A DNA stretch of 25,261 nt from Erysipelotrichaceae bacterium UBA6182 (GTDB lineage: Bacteria > Bacillota_I > Bacilli_A > Erysipelotrichales > Erysipelotrichaceae), in the NCBI GenBank assembly GCA_002422065.1, contig DITO01000269.1, forward strand, positions 1-25,261, read 5' to 3'. A model generated the notes under the pieces. The model saw only the letters and a list, made by a program, of their open reading frames with translations, did not search any database and was not told the DNA's origin. The position numbers and the translations under genes were made by a program. How positions within the stretch are numbered: the stretch's first letter is position 1; every line of letters starts with the position of its first letter. Positions 1 through 7,277 of the stretch are shown in pieces.

Positions 1-4
1 TTTA

Positions 5-841
5 TTATCTATTTTTATTGTACCCAAACTCAATGCTCTTAAGTACTTCTTTCCAGTAACGTTCTCGGCTAAGGATAAATTCATCACTTATTTTTTGATT
101 ATAGTTCTCAAGAATGGAATATTGAAAGTTTCGTTTGATGTAATCAAACCCCATTGATGCATTTGCTACTATTTCTAAAAAAGCAATATTACCACCATGT
201 CCATTATCAATATAAGTTCTCCATCTGCTTAGTAATAAACTATTATCAGAAGTTGCTGAGCCAACGTATAATTTACCATTTTTTGTATCTGTAATCAAAT
301 AGACAGCCTTTTGATTTCTAAAAGCATTAATGTAGGTTTGGTTGCGTTCAAGTGCAGTCTTTAATTGATTGTAACTTAGTTTCACATTGTCATATCCACT
401 AAAGTTTTCGCCAGTAAATTCATTTGGTAAGAGTTCTAAAACTTCGAGTTCATTAATGAAGTCTTTTGCGTTTCTTACCATTTTTCTAACAGAGTTTTTG
501 TATTTCACTATCAATCTACCAAAAAGTGATTTGTGCTCTTGGAGTTCTCTATACTCATATCCAACTCCACCTAATAGATTCAAATCACGAGTGATTTCAG
601 CTACGGTAAATAATAGCCAATGACCATGTTTCATATCGACTAATCCGATTGAATACTTTGTATTGTTATAATTTTTTATTGTTGTGTTATAAAAATTCCA
701 ACTGAGTAATATTTGCGGATCTCTTTTAAACTCATCCAATGGGTCAGTTTCTCCATTGTAAGTGTTTAGTCGAATCTTCGTTTGTGAAAGTTGCTCATCG
801 GATAGATGAAGTATTTGGTTTAAAGTGAGTTTGTCTGCCAT
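5..841 (-). CDS. GIY-YIG nuclease family protein
   Basis: A 278-residue protein with a C-terminal GIY-YIG nuclease domain. The first motif strand reads VYLI (about residues 180-183), the second LYVGSA (191-196), followed by the expected arginine helix (RWRTYI) and a late glutamate (RERYWKE) near the C-terminus. The N-terminal ~170 residues are not recognised. I chose the ATG at 841 because GGAGT lies 7 nt upstream of it; a longer reading would need a TTG at 874 with no ribosome site. It overlaps nothing and follows the 320-aa gene by 22 nt, so it is probably last in the visible part of the packaging-side operon. GIY-YIG enzymes cut DNA; whether this one is a homing, repair or anti-competitor nuclease cannot be told. 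Nuclease fold fairly sure, role unknown. Confidence 0.8.
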   Translation of the reverse strand: MADKLTLNQILHLSDEQLSQTKIRLNTYNGETDPLDEFKRDPQILLSWNFYNTTIKNYNNTKYSIGLVDMKHGHWLLFTVAEITRDLNLLGGVGYEYRELQEHKSLFGRLIVKYKNSVRKMVRNAKDFINELEVLELLPNEFTGENFSGYDNVKLSYNQLKTALERNQTYINAFRNQKAVYLITDTKNGKLYVGSATSDNSLLLSRWRTYIDNGHGGNIAFLEIVANASMGFDYIKRNFQYSILENYNQKISDEFILSRERYWKEVLKSIEFGYNKNR

Positions 842-863
842 ACGTATTACTCCAATCGTGTTA

Positions 864-1826
864 TTAGTATCCAAAATAGATTTCAGGATGTCTTAAATCA
901 ACCGATGCTTTTCTAAAATAATCATCGTAATTCCAGTCTGATTCTTCAATGTTTTCTTTCAATATGCGTTTGCAATATTCCGAGAAGAATATTATGAGTT
1001 TATCAAAAATTTCATCAATATAATTTTCTTTGATGACAATCCAATCACCAGCATACATTCCATTTACATAGTCTGAATCAGCATCTCCATTTTCAATGCT
1101 TCTGACATTTTTCGGAAATGACTTCTTCAACTTTTCATATGCTTCAACAGAATTATGTTTTAGAAAATTATTAATCATGTTAAGCATCTTAAACGCATTG
1201 TACTTTGGAAATGTTTCAATTTTAGCTTGGCTTTTATCTTTTATGAGACCGTCTGAGAATTTGTAAAAAGAAGCCATGTCAAAATCTTTGCTCTTATAGC
1301 CAAGTTCATTAACGACAATTAGCATGTATCTATTGATTTCAATACAAACTTTTTGAAGAAACTGATGATAAAGTGAGTTAATTATCTCACTGTACTTACT
1401 TGATCTGCGAATCATTGCAAAGAATGCTGTTTCATCGATTGAGTCTAAGTCATCAGCACTGGATGTAAACATTATTTCATTCAATCTAACATCCTGTTGA
1501 ACTTGTGATGGAGTCTTAATAAGCTTGAAAACCTCTTTGTATTCTCTGAACCAGTCTTCTTTTAAACCATTAATCAAGTCTTTAAAAATGTTAACTTTGT
1601 AATCGTGTCTTTTAACATGTGTAGGGACAAAGTACGGTGTCGACCTATTTTTAAATAGACCTTCAGGCAAGTATTCAGTAATTCCTACTTCTTCACTGGC
1701 TAATTTATAGCGTTTTGTATCAATGTGTAACCGACCATTTTTCGGATGTATACCCCAATACTTTAGGTCATCTTTAGATTCAATTTTAGAGTAGTCGAAT
1801 CTTTCTACTTTGTGTGTTGATTTCAT
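864..1826 (-). CDS. Unknown 320-aa protein
   Basis: A soluble, mostly helical 320-residue protein that I do not recognise. The ATG at 1826 is preceded by AAAGGAG with 7-nt spacing, a clear ribosome site, so the upstream 15 codons of the open frame are discarded. No signal peptide or membrane segment is visible. Around residues 205-220 there is a segment ending NFLKHN, which is faintly like the N/H active-site helix of HEPN-type nucleases, but the classical R-x4-6-H spacing is not clear, so I make no functional claim. It lies between the HNH gene and the GIY-YIG gene, 22 nt before the latter, on the same strand. Context suggests an accessory gene in the packaging-side operon. Confidence 0.75.
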   Translation of the reverse strand: MKSTHKVERFDYSKIESKDDLKYWGIHPKNGRLHIDTKRYKLASEEVGITEYLPEGLFKNRSTPYFVPTHVKRHDYKVNIFKDLINGLKEDWFREYKEVFKLIKTPSQVQQDVRLNEIMFTSSADDLDSIDETAFFAMIRRSSKYSEIINSLYHQFLQKVCIEINRYMLIVVNELGYKSKDFDMASFYKFSDGLIKDKSQAKIETFPKYNAFKMLNMINNFLKHNSVEAYEKLKKSFPKNVRSIENGDADSDYVNGMYAGDWIVIKENYIDEIFDKLIIFFSEYCKRILKENIEESDWNYDDYFRKASVDLRHPEIYFGY

Positions 1827-1884
1827 ATAATCGCTCCTTTCAACAACCCTTTGTGAATTGAGCAAAAACAAAATGATGCAAGAA

Positions 1885-1974
1885 TTAACACCACTCCTTT
1901 ACTTGTTGACCTAACAACTCAGTAAACATAGGCGTCGCAATTACCGTACTATCGTAATTGCTCCTAATTCCCAC
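1885..1974 (-). CDS. Possible 29-aa mini-ORF in the gap after the HNH gene
   Basis: Between the HNH stop (2000) and the next start (1826) an open frame beginning at a GTG (1974) or internal ATG (1929) reads GIRSNYDSTVIATPMFTELL and then ends GQQVKEWC. Its composition looks protein-like, but neither start has a good ribosome site, and an 8-bp inverted repeat lies within it. It may be a tiny gene, a decayed gene end or chance. Low confidence. Confidence 0.22.
   Translation of the reverse strand: MGIRSNYDSTVIATPMFTELLGQQVKEWC
1937..1961. repeat. 8-bp perfect inverted repeat (hairpin)
   Basis: GCAATTAC (1937-1944) and GTAATTGC (1954-1961) are perfectly complementary around a 9-nt loop. There is no U-tract on either side, so it is not a rho-independent terminator. 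It could be an RNA stem in the leader of the 864-1826 gene or a protein-binding palindrome. Confidence 0.5.
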
Positions 1975-1999
1975 ACCATTATTTTATCATATGATCTAT

Positions 2000-2284
2000 T
2001 TAAAATGACTTTAAATTCCCATTTATATCAAATTTTATCTTTGATTTTTTAAATCTTCCATGTGATTCATTATGACAATCTTTGCATAATGCAACTAGAT
2101 TACGCTGATTCAAAGTTATATCCCTATCTTTAAGATTAGTATCAGTAATCTCAATTATATGATGTACCTCTTCTGCAAGTCCACAACATTTTTCGCATCT
2201 GTAATTTACAGACAACATTTTTTGATTACGAACATTTTTCCATTCCTTTGAATCATAGAATGGTTTAATAGATTTTCGTGCCAT
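2000..2284 (-). CDS. HNH endonuclease (phage packaging-cluster type)
   Basis: A 94-residue HNH nuclease. It has CEKC (about residues 33-36), the VHHI catalytic His pair, NLVALC and CKDCHNESH, giving the His-Asn-His core and two CxxC pairs that hold a structural zinc. Small free-standing HNH proteins of this kind sit next to terminase genes in many phages and assist DNA cleavage at packaging; that is family knowledge, not shown here. The ATG at 2284 lies inside the last codons of metK (20-nt overlap), so translation is probably coupled. Fold assignment is secure; role in packaging is inferred from the neighbouring small-terminase-like and methyltransferase genes. Confidence 0.9.
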   Translation of the reverse strand: MARKSIKPFYDSKEWKNVRNQKMLSVNYRCEKCCGLAEEVHHIIEITDTNLKDRDITLNQRNLVALCKDCHNESHGRFKKSKIKFDINGNLKSF

Positions 2285-3383
2285 ATGCTTCTTTCTTTAT
2301 GACTTTAATTAGTTCGTTACTAATAGATTCCCATGGATAACTTAAGTACCCAAAATGACCATATTCAGCAAGCGATTGGTAAGTCTGCTGCTTGAGTTTG
2401 AGTTCTTTGATGATGTTTGATGGTGAAAAGTCAAATATGCGATTCACGATAGTTCTTAATTGATCATCGCTAAATGCACTACCAATACCTTTGACATCTA
2501 TTGCGACTGGAAAAGGTACTCCAATTGCATATGCTACAGTAACTTCACAAGAGTTAGCAATCCCAGCTTTAACGATTGCCTTTGCAACATATCTGCAAAA
2601 GTAAGCACCACTTCTATCGACTTTCGTATAATCTTTTCCTGAGAATGCTCCACCACCATGAGGAATAATTGTTCCATATGTGTCAATCTGCAGTTTTCTT
2701 CCAGTGACACCACTATCAGCATATGATCCACCTTTAACAAACTCTCCAGTTGGATTAATTAGGATTAAGGTATTGATATCAGTTAAATCTGATGGCACAA
2801 CTTCCTCAATTACATCATGAATATATTGTTCATATACTAATCTATCTACTCCTGGTTTTGTTTGAGCACTCACTACAATCGTTGAGACATGTTTTGGTTC
2901 ATCATTATCGTAGACAATACTAACTTGGCATTTTCCATCAAGACCGAATATTTCAGAATTTTCACGGTTTACTATATCCATACTTCTAGCAATATTTCTT
3001 GCTATCACATAGGGTAATGGCAAAAACTCTTTCGTTTCATTGGTTGCGTAGCCATACATGATACCCTGGTCTCCTGCACCAAGTTTGTCGACACCTTGAC
3101 TTATGTCTTTAGATTGTTCTGAAACCTTAACTAAGACTTCAAATTCATCAGCCTCTAAACCGATATGACTCAAAACTTCTTTTGCTGCATGTTCGTAGTC
3201 AATTTGATTCGTAGTTGTGACCTCACCTGCCACAACGAGTAGATTGTCTTTGATTAAGCATTCGATTGCTACCCTAGAATCTTTATCCCTAGATAAAATA
3301 GCATCAAGAATCCCATCCGATACTTGATCACAAACCTTATCCGGATGAGCACGGAATACTGCCTCACTTGTTTTAATTTTCAT
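2265..3383 (-). CDS. metK: S-adenosylmethionine synthetase
   Basis: Makes S-adenosylmethionine from methionine and ATP in the cytosol. The 372-residue product is close to the usual length (~380-400) and looks intact: HPDK near residue 13, the GAGDQG motif with the following GYATNET, TGRKLQIDTYG, and the P-loop-like GGGAFSGKD are all present. The start at 3383 has GGAG 7 nt upstream; the longer open frame would run back into the methyltransferase gene. It overlaps that gene by 11 nt and the HNH gene by 20 nt, so it is embedded in the packaging-type operon and is not a chromosomal housekeeping locus by context. The likely sense is local SAM supply for the element's methyltransferases (inference). 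Identity is very secure. Confidence 0.97.
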   Translation of the reverse strand: MKIKTSEAVFRAHPDKVCDQVSDGILDAILSRDKDSRVAIECLIKDNLLVVAGEVTTTNQIDYEHAAKEVLSHIGLEADEFEVLVKVSEQSKDISQGVDKLGAGDQGIMYGYATNETKEFLPLPYVIARNIARSMDIVNRENSEIFGLDGKCQVSIVYDNDEPKHVSTIVVSAQTKPGVDRLVYEQYIHDVIEEVVPSDLTDINTLILINPTGEFVKGGSYADSGVTGRKLQIDTYGTIIPHGGGAFSGKDYTKVDRSGAYFCRYVAKAIVKAGIANSCEVTVAYAIGVPFPVAIDVKGIGSAFSDDQLRTIVNRIFDFSPSNIIKELKLKQQTYQSLAEYGHFGYLSYPWESISNELIKVIKKEAYGTKIY

Positions 3384-4713
3384 ATTCTTCTCCAGTTTCA
3401 TTAAATACTTCAAAGTCACTAAGTGGATTTTTTTTGCCATCTCTAATAAGATGACAATCTTCAATGTTTCCACCATCAGATAAATATCTTTTCACAATGA
3501 CATCAACATAAATTCTTGATAACTCCATAAGATAGCATTTTCTTCCCAATTGATTAGATGCAATCAATGTTGAACCACTTCCACCAAATGGATCCATAAT
3601 CAGTTCACCTTTTCGGCTTGAATTTTTGATGAGAGTACCAACTAAATTAATAGGCTTCATTGTTGGATGCAAATCACATCTAGTAGGTTTATTTTCGTTA
3701 ATAACACTATACTTTGCAGATGCATACATATCCTCTAGAAGAGTTATCAGTTCTTCTTTTTTCATTGATTTAAAATCAAGCATTGGTGCATCTATCACGG
3801 TTGTTTGGGTTCTATCATTGACAAAGTAATGAGCATTACCTTCTTTAAAAGCATAGTAGATGGCTTCATGTTTCCATTGATAGTCTTGTCTTCCAAGTAC
3901 AAATGTATTCTTGTTCCATATCAATTGTTGTCTTGGCTTTAAATTGACAGTTCTTAGTGCAACTTCAAATTCTACTAATGAAGATGATGAATGGAAAACA
4001 TACACTGCACCACCTTTTTTTAAGAAATGCTCCATGTTGGTGAATGCCGAAGTCAAGAACACAATGAAATCACTACTTTCCATATGATCATTTAGAATAC
4101 GTCTGTTATCAAACGCTTCGATGACATCTCCTTTTGAACCAACATCGACATTGTATGGTGGATCTGTGACAACCAGGTCAATCAACTCATTACCTAAAAG
4201 CGTTTTGAAATCACTTTCTTTAGTTGCATCACCACAAAGCAGTCTATGCTGCCCTAGTAGAAACAAGTCACCTATTTGACTAAAGGGTTCAACGTTTAGT
4301 TCATTATCTATATCAAATTCATCTTCATGTGTTTCTTCGTTTTTTTCTTCTATCGAATGTTCAAATCCGAAAAGAGACATATCCAAGTTTAAATCAGCAA
4401 GTTCTTCATTTAGCTTTTCGATATCCCATGTTGCGAGTTCACTGGTTTTGTTGTCAACCAATCTAAAAGCTCTGATTTGCTCTTCGGTTAAATCATCAGC
4501 AATAATACATGGTACTTCAGTTAAACCAATGCGATGACTTGCTTTATATCTCGTATGTCCTGCTATGATGATATTATTACCATCAATGATGATAGGAACC
4601 TTAAACCCAAACTCGTTTATAGAATTTGCTACAGCTTCTACTGCATCTTCATTGTTTCTTGGATTATTCTCATATTCCCTTAAATCACTTAATTTCTTGT
4701 AGATGATCTCCAT
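3373..4713 (-). CDS. ParB-like domain fused to beta-class DNA methyltransferase
   Basis: A 446-residue fusion. Residues ~1-115 form a ParB/Srx-like domain (NNPRNNEDAV..., then IIIAGHTRYKA and RAFRLVDNK), a layout common in phage and plasmid methyltransferases. An acidic linker follows. The catalytic part has TDPPYN (motif IV, ~184-188), HPTMKP (~349-354) and DPFGGSGST (motif I, ~374-382). The order IV before I marks the beta class, which methylates adenine N6 or cytosine N4. I take the ATG at 4713, with AGGA about 9 nt upstream, over a GTG at 4728. It overlaps the small-terminase-like gene by 29 nt and metK by 11 nt, so the three are likely co-translated. Its role may be protection of element DNA or marking of packaging sites; target sequence unknown. 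Confidence 0.93.
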   Translation of the reverse strand: MEIIYKKLSDLREYENNPRNNEDAVEAVANSINEFGFKVPIIIDGNNIIIAGHTRYKASHRIGLTEVPCIIADDLTEEQIRAFRLVDNKTSELATWDIEKLNEELADLNLDMSLFGFEHSIEEKNEETHEDEFDIDNELNVEPFSQIGDLFLLGQHRLLCGDATKESDFKTLLGNELIDLVVTDPPYNVDVGSKGDVIEAFDNRRILNDHMESSDFIVFLTSAFTNMEHFLKKGGAVYVFHSSSSLVEFEVALRTVNLKPRQQLIWNKNTFVLGRQDYQWKHEAIYYAFKEGNAHYFVNDRTQTTVIDAPMLDFKSMKKEELITLLEDMYASAKYSVINENKPTRCDLHPTMKPINLVGTLIKNSSRKGELIMDPFGGSGSTLIASNQLGRKCYLMELSRIYVDVIVKRYLSDGGNIEDCHLIRDGKKNPLSDFEVFNETGEEYEN

Positions 4714-5161
4714 TAATCCATTCCTCACTTAGTTTCTCCATTTTCTTTTCTGCTAATTCCAGTTCAAGCTTCTTGTCACTGTACTCTCTACCAAAATGAA
4801 TAGTTAGCAAGTATTTGGCTGCTCCTATATCTGGAGGTACATCTTTAATGTGCTTTATAATTCTTTTTTTTGTGCCACGTGCTGTTTCTTCAATGTATTG
4901 GTCTTCATCTGTTGATTTGAATCCAATTGCACGTTTTACAATGGCATCCATCAGCATTCCTTTAAAACGTTCTTTACCTTCTTCGTAAGAATCTTTCATG
5001 TCTGAATGCTTATTTTTAAGGGATTGAAATGTTCGCTTACTGATTCCAAGTGCAATTGCTATCATATCTTCATTAGCCCCTGTACTTGATAATTTTTTAA
5101 TCAAATCAAGTTTGCTCTTTAACTCGTTTTTATCCTTCCATGCATGATAGATATTTTTCAT
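4685..5161 (-). CDS. Small terminase-like HTH protein
   Basis: A 158-residue protein with an N-terminal helix-turn-helix (ANEDMIAIALGISKRTFQSL, roughly residues 29-48) and a charged helical C-terminal half ending in a coiled-coil-like KKLELELAEKKMEKLSEE segment. This architecture, and its position directly before a ParB-methyltransferase, metK and an HNH gene, fits phage small-terminase or packaging-recognition proteins, which bind the packaging site. The ATG at 5161 is the only in-frame start; GGAGG lies about 14 nt upstream, rather far. It is the first gene after the terminator and promoter-like module at 5253-5329. The HTH is visible; the terminase label is contextual, and an unrelated DNA-binding protein is possible. 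Confidence 0.6.
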   Translation of the reverse strand: MKNIYHAWKDKNELKSKLDLIKKLSSTGANEDMIAIALGISKRTFQSLKNKHSDMKDSYEEGKERFKGMLMDAIVKRAIGFKSTDEDQYIEETARGTKKRIIKHIKDVPPDIGAAKYLLTIHFGREYSDKKLELELAEKKMEKLSEEWINGDHLQEIK

Positions 5162-5252
5162 ATGACTGGTGTTAGCCTCCTTATTGGAAGTTGAACACTA
5201 CGAATTTTCGCAAGGATTAAATCCCTAGGTATGGTTACCAGTATCCATAAAG

Positions 5253-5281
5253 AAAAAACCACGACAGTTTCCTTTCGTGGT
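5253..5281 (-). terminator. Rho-independent terminator-like hairpin
   Basis: Read on the minus strand, ACCACGA is separated by a 10-nt loop from TCGTGGT and followed by a run of T, a typical intrinsic terminator. It would end the accessory operon (9407 to 5391). It begins only a few bases after the TACAAT box of the module at 5282-5329, so a transcript started there would carry this hairpin at its extreme 5' end instead. Confidence 0.75.
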
Positions 5282-5329
5282 CTATTGTATCTTTAATTGT
5301 TTAAATATTTGGGGGTCAAACTGAAGACT
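5282..5329 (-). promoter_or_regulatory. Bipartite promoter-like module, copy 1
   Basis: Minus strand: a 25-bp block (5305-5329; begins AGTCTTCAGTTTGACC and ends CCAAATAT), 13 variable bases, then GATACAATAG (5282-5291). The same two blocks at the same spacing recur at 21627-21674 on the plus strand, with 24/25 and 10/10 identities while the 13-nt spacer is mostly different. TACAAT looks like a -10 box; no -35 box sits 17 bp before it, so the upstream block may bind an activator. TTTG-N5-CAAA inside the block is a small inverted repeat. The module points at the small-terminase-like operon. Confidence 0.6.
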
Positions 5330-5390
5330 TGTCAATTTGGTTAAATGCTAAGTGAAATTCGTGAAATATCAAGAAGTGTATTAATTGATG

Positions 5391-5891
5391 TTATTTCCTT
5401 TTTTTCATCTTTTTTTCGTAGTCACTGAGACCCTGCTTGATTTCAGCAATAAGTCTGTCTGCTTCAACTTTTCTTTCTTCTTCAGTTGAATTAGCTAACC
5501 ATTTGTCATAAGCTGCTTTTTCTTCACTTTTTGATAATGTAGGTTTCCCTTTTCCAGTTTTGTTTTTTATATTTTTATTTGGCTCATTCGAATCAGATTC
5601 TTTTCTGTTTTTTTCAATTTCAAGTATATATACAGTTTTACCAAACATTCCTGGTTCTTTAATTCGGTTTCCATCAATAATGTAAAGTGTCTTTCCAAAT
5701 GCTTTAGGCTCTTTAATTGTCTTTCCATCAATGACATAAAGTGTTTTACCAAAAGGTCTAGCTTCCTTAATTTCATTTCCATGGATGATAAAAAGTGCTT
5801 TACCAAATGATCGTGCTTCTTTTACCTCATCACCATTTATCAAATATTTAGTTTTGCCAAATAAACCAGGTTCTTTAATTTTTGCTTTCAC
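5391..5891 (-). CDS. Protein of 18-residue FGKTLYIIDG repeats with basic tail
   Basis: I do not recognise this 166-residue protein. Its N-terminal ~90 residues are a tandem array of an 18-residue unit, roughly x-F-G-K-T-L-Y-I-I-D-G-N-x-I-K-E-P-x, seen about four times plus a final half unit (GMFGKTVYIL). Alternating hydrophobic residues and the central DG/NG turn predict one beta hairpin per unit, so a small beta barrel, propeller or 'flower' is plausible. The C-terminal half is charged and helical (LSKSEEKAAYDKWLANSTEE, ending KKMKKRK). I prefer the GTG at 5891, which has GGAG 9 nt upstream, over a GTG at 5906 without one. Last gene of the accessory operon, just before the terminator. No signal peptide. 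Confidence 0.75.
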   Translation of the reverse strand: MKAKIKEPGLFGKTKYLINGDEVKEARSFGKALFIIHGNEIKEARPFGKTLYVIDGKTIKEPKAFGKTLYIIDGNRIKEPGMFGKTVYILEIEKNRKESDSNEPNKNIKNKTGKGKPTLSKSEEKAAYDKWLANSTEEERKVEADRLIAEIKQGLSDYEKKMKKRK

Positions 5892-5908
5892 TATCTTTAT
5901 CTCCACTT

Positions 5909-6181
5909 TTAGTCATAGAAAAAATCTGGATTAAGTTCAGATGCGCTCTTCCATCTAATCCCATAATCACGTCTTAAAATTCGTTTTTTCATTCTCTCGA
6001 TAATATGAATGAAACCTAAATGGTGCCCCAAAGCGTAATGAATTTCATGAAGCGACATTTTTTCATGTTCTGGACTCAGTTTACATTCTTTACAGATTTC
6101 TTTGACTATCTTTGGCTCTAATTCGGCTTCAAGTTGTTCGACTCGTTCCTCTATTGCCATAGAATTACTTTTAACTGGCAT
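5909..6181 (-). CDS. Unknown 90-aa protein
   Basis: A small helical protein of unknown function. The ATG at 6181 follows GGAGG at 8-nt spacing, and its first codons overlap the stop of the metalloprotease gene, so the two are translationally coupled; longer readings start upstream of that ribosome site. An N-terminal predicted coiled coil (IEERVEQLEAELEPKIVKEI) is followed by a CKEC pair and a His-rich helix (HEIHYALGHHLGFIHIIERM). The histidines and two cysteines could bind a metal, but that is only a possibility. Tight coupling suggests it works with the protease-like and nuclease-like proteins encoded just before it. Confidence 0.7.
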   Translation of the reverse strand: MPVKSNSMAIEERVEQLEAELEPKIVKEICKECKLSPEHEKMSLHEIHYALGHHLGFIHIIERMKKRILRRDYGIRWKSASELNPDFFYD

Positions 6182-6602
6182 TTCCCAACCCTCCATTAGT
6201 CTCATTAATTATATAGTTAATCAGTTTATCGCTAAAGGCTATTGCATCCTTTTCAATTTCTTGATTTAGATAATCATTATGCTCAGGTCTTTTATAGTCA
6301 TCAAACTCCTTAGCCCAAATAGCAACAATCTTTGGATCGTGATAGATGAGTTTTGGGAAGTCGATACAAGCTCTTTGATATGCATGTCTAGTCTCATGGA
6401 AGCTGCACTTAAGGATTTCAAGTTCATCTGCGTTTTTTATCCAATCACTACTGAACACAATGTAGTATCCTTCATGAAGAAATGTCGCATTGATATCGTT
6501 ATTTTTGAAGAATGATTGTGGCTTGAAATGGACCTCTATATCTGATAATCCTAGTTTTTTCGATGCATAATCGACACCAAATCTCGCTATTTTTTCTTTC
6601 AT
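6171..6602 (-). CDS. Zincin-type metalloprotease-like protein (HETRH)
   Basis: A 143-residue protein with HETRHAYQ at residues 69-76, an exact HExxH zinc-protease motif, and NQEIEKDAIAF about 45 residues later, whose acidic residues could give the third zinc ligand. The general plan resembles small phage and mobile-element zincins related to the ImmA/SprT type, though I cannot name the family. The ATG at 6602 opens MKEKIARF, the same eight residues that begin the leucine-rich-repeat protein at 9407; the DNA around both starts is a 53-bp near-identical repeat. It begins 10 nt after the nuclease stop codon and overlaps the 90-aa gene. The ribosome site is weak (GGTGTAAG), so coupling to the upstream gene is likely. 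Substrate unknown. Confidence 0.75.
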   Translation of the reverse strand: MKEKIARFGVDYASKKLGLSDIEVHFKPQSFFKNNDINATFLHEGYYIVFSSDWIKNADELEILKCSFHETRHAYQRACIDFPKLIYHDPKIVAIWAKEFDDYKRPEHNDYLNQEIEKDAIAFSDKLINYIINETNGGLGNAS

Positions 6603-6631
6603 CTTACACCAGTTATCTAGTATTTTTATTG
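6579..6631 (-). repeat. 53-bp gene-junction repeat, copy 1
   Basis: Matches 9384-9436 in the same orientation at 50 of 53 positions. It spans the last codons and stop of the nuclease gene (NKNTR then stop), the intergenic bases and the first codons (MKEKIARF) of the metalloprotease gene. Confidence 0.85.
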
Positions 6632-7197
6632 TCTTTATAGTTTTGGAAATATTCAAACGTATTTGTTTCTACATTTTCTAATCTTCCATTGGAATAGATT
6701 TCAATAATAATGGTTTTGGTAAAACGATTAAGTTCATAGAAAATACCTAACTCGTAACCTGCTACTACTTTTTTATCTAGTTTTCCTTTCCAATGATATA
6801 CGGAATCTAGTTCCATTGTTAATGCCTTTAGACGAATTCTATCTTTATTTTTGCTACGCATGTTGGCATTGCTTTTTTTCATCTCGATTGCAATCAAATT
6901 ATCTTTGTCTAGTTCACCTCGACTATGAATAATTAAATCGCAAGTTACAGTAACTATGGTTTCTTCACCAGGAATAATAATTGCTTTAACTTCTTCACCA
7001 TCACGATTGTATTCAGGATCAGAGTAGTATTGTTTGAATTTTGAATTGGAAAGAATGTATGCTATTTTTTCACTTAACAATGCACATAGATTTCTTTCAC
7101 TTACGTCAAGTAAGATATTTTTTACATCTCGTTTCAAAAATTCTTCATTGGCTCTATAAAAAATATCTAACAATTTGTTTTTCTCATCGTTTGTCAT
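6613..7197 (-). CDS. PD-(D/E)XK nuclease-like protein
   Basis: A 194-residue protein with the layout of a restriction-type nuclease core: an N-terminal helix with SERNLCALLSEKIAYIL, then CDLIIHSRG containing D87, and after a turn LIAIEMKKS carrying E105-x-K107. D...E-x-K is the metal-binding triad of the PD-(D/E)XK superfamily. The ATG at 7197 has GGAGG 8 nt upstream. The gene lies 80 nt after the leucine-rich-repeat gene and 10 nt before the metalloprotease gene. A nuclease plus protease pair is an arrangement seen in defence and toxin systems, but no specific system is recognised. The fold call rests on motif spacing only; a non-catalytic relative is possible. Confidence 0.65.
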   Translation of the reverse strand: MTNDEKNKLLDIFYRANEEFLKRDVKNILLDVSERNLCALLSEKIAYILSNSKFKQYYSDPEYNRDGEEVKAIIIPGEETIVTVTCDLIIHSRGELDKDNLIAIEMKKSNANMRSKNKDRIRLKALTMELDSVYHWKGKLDKKVVAGYELGIFYELNRFTKTIIIEIYSNGRLENVETNTFEYFQNYKDNKNTR

Positions 7198-7277
7198 TGT
7201 TTTTTCCTCCAAAATTCTGTTAATATAGCATCTCTCTCTTTCATTCATATAATATATAAAAATATCACTAATTTTGA

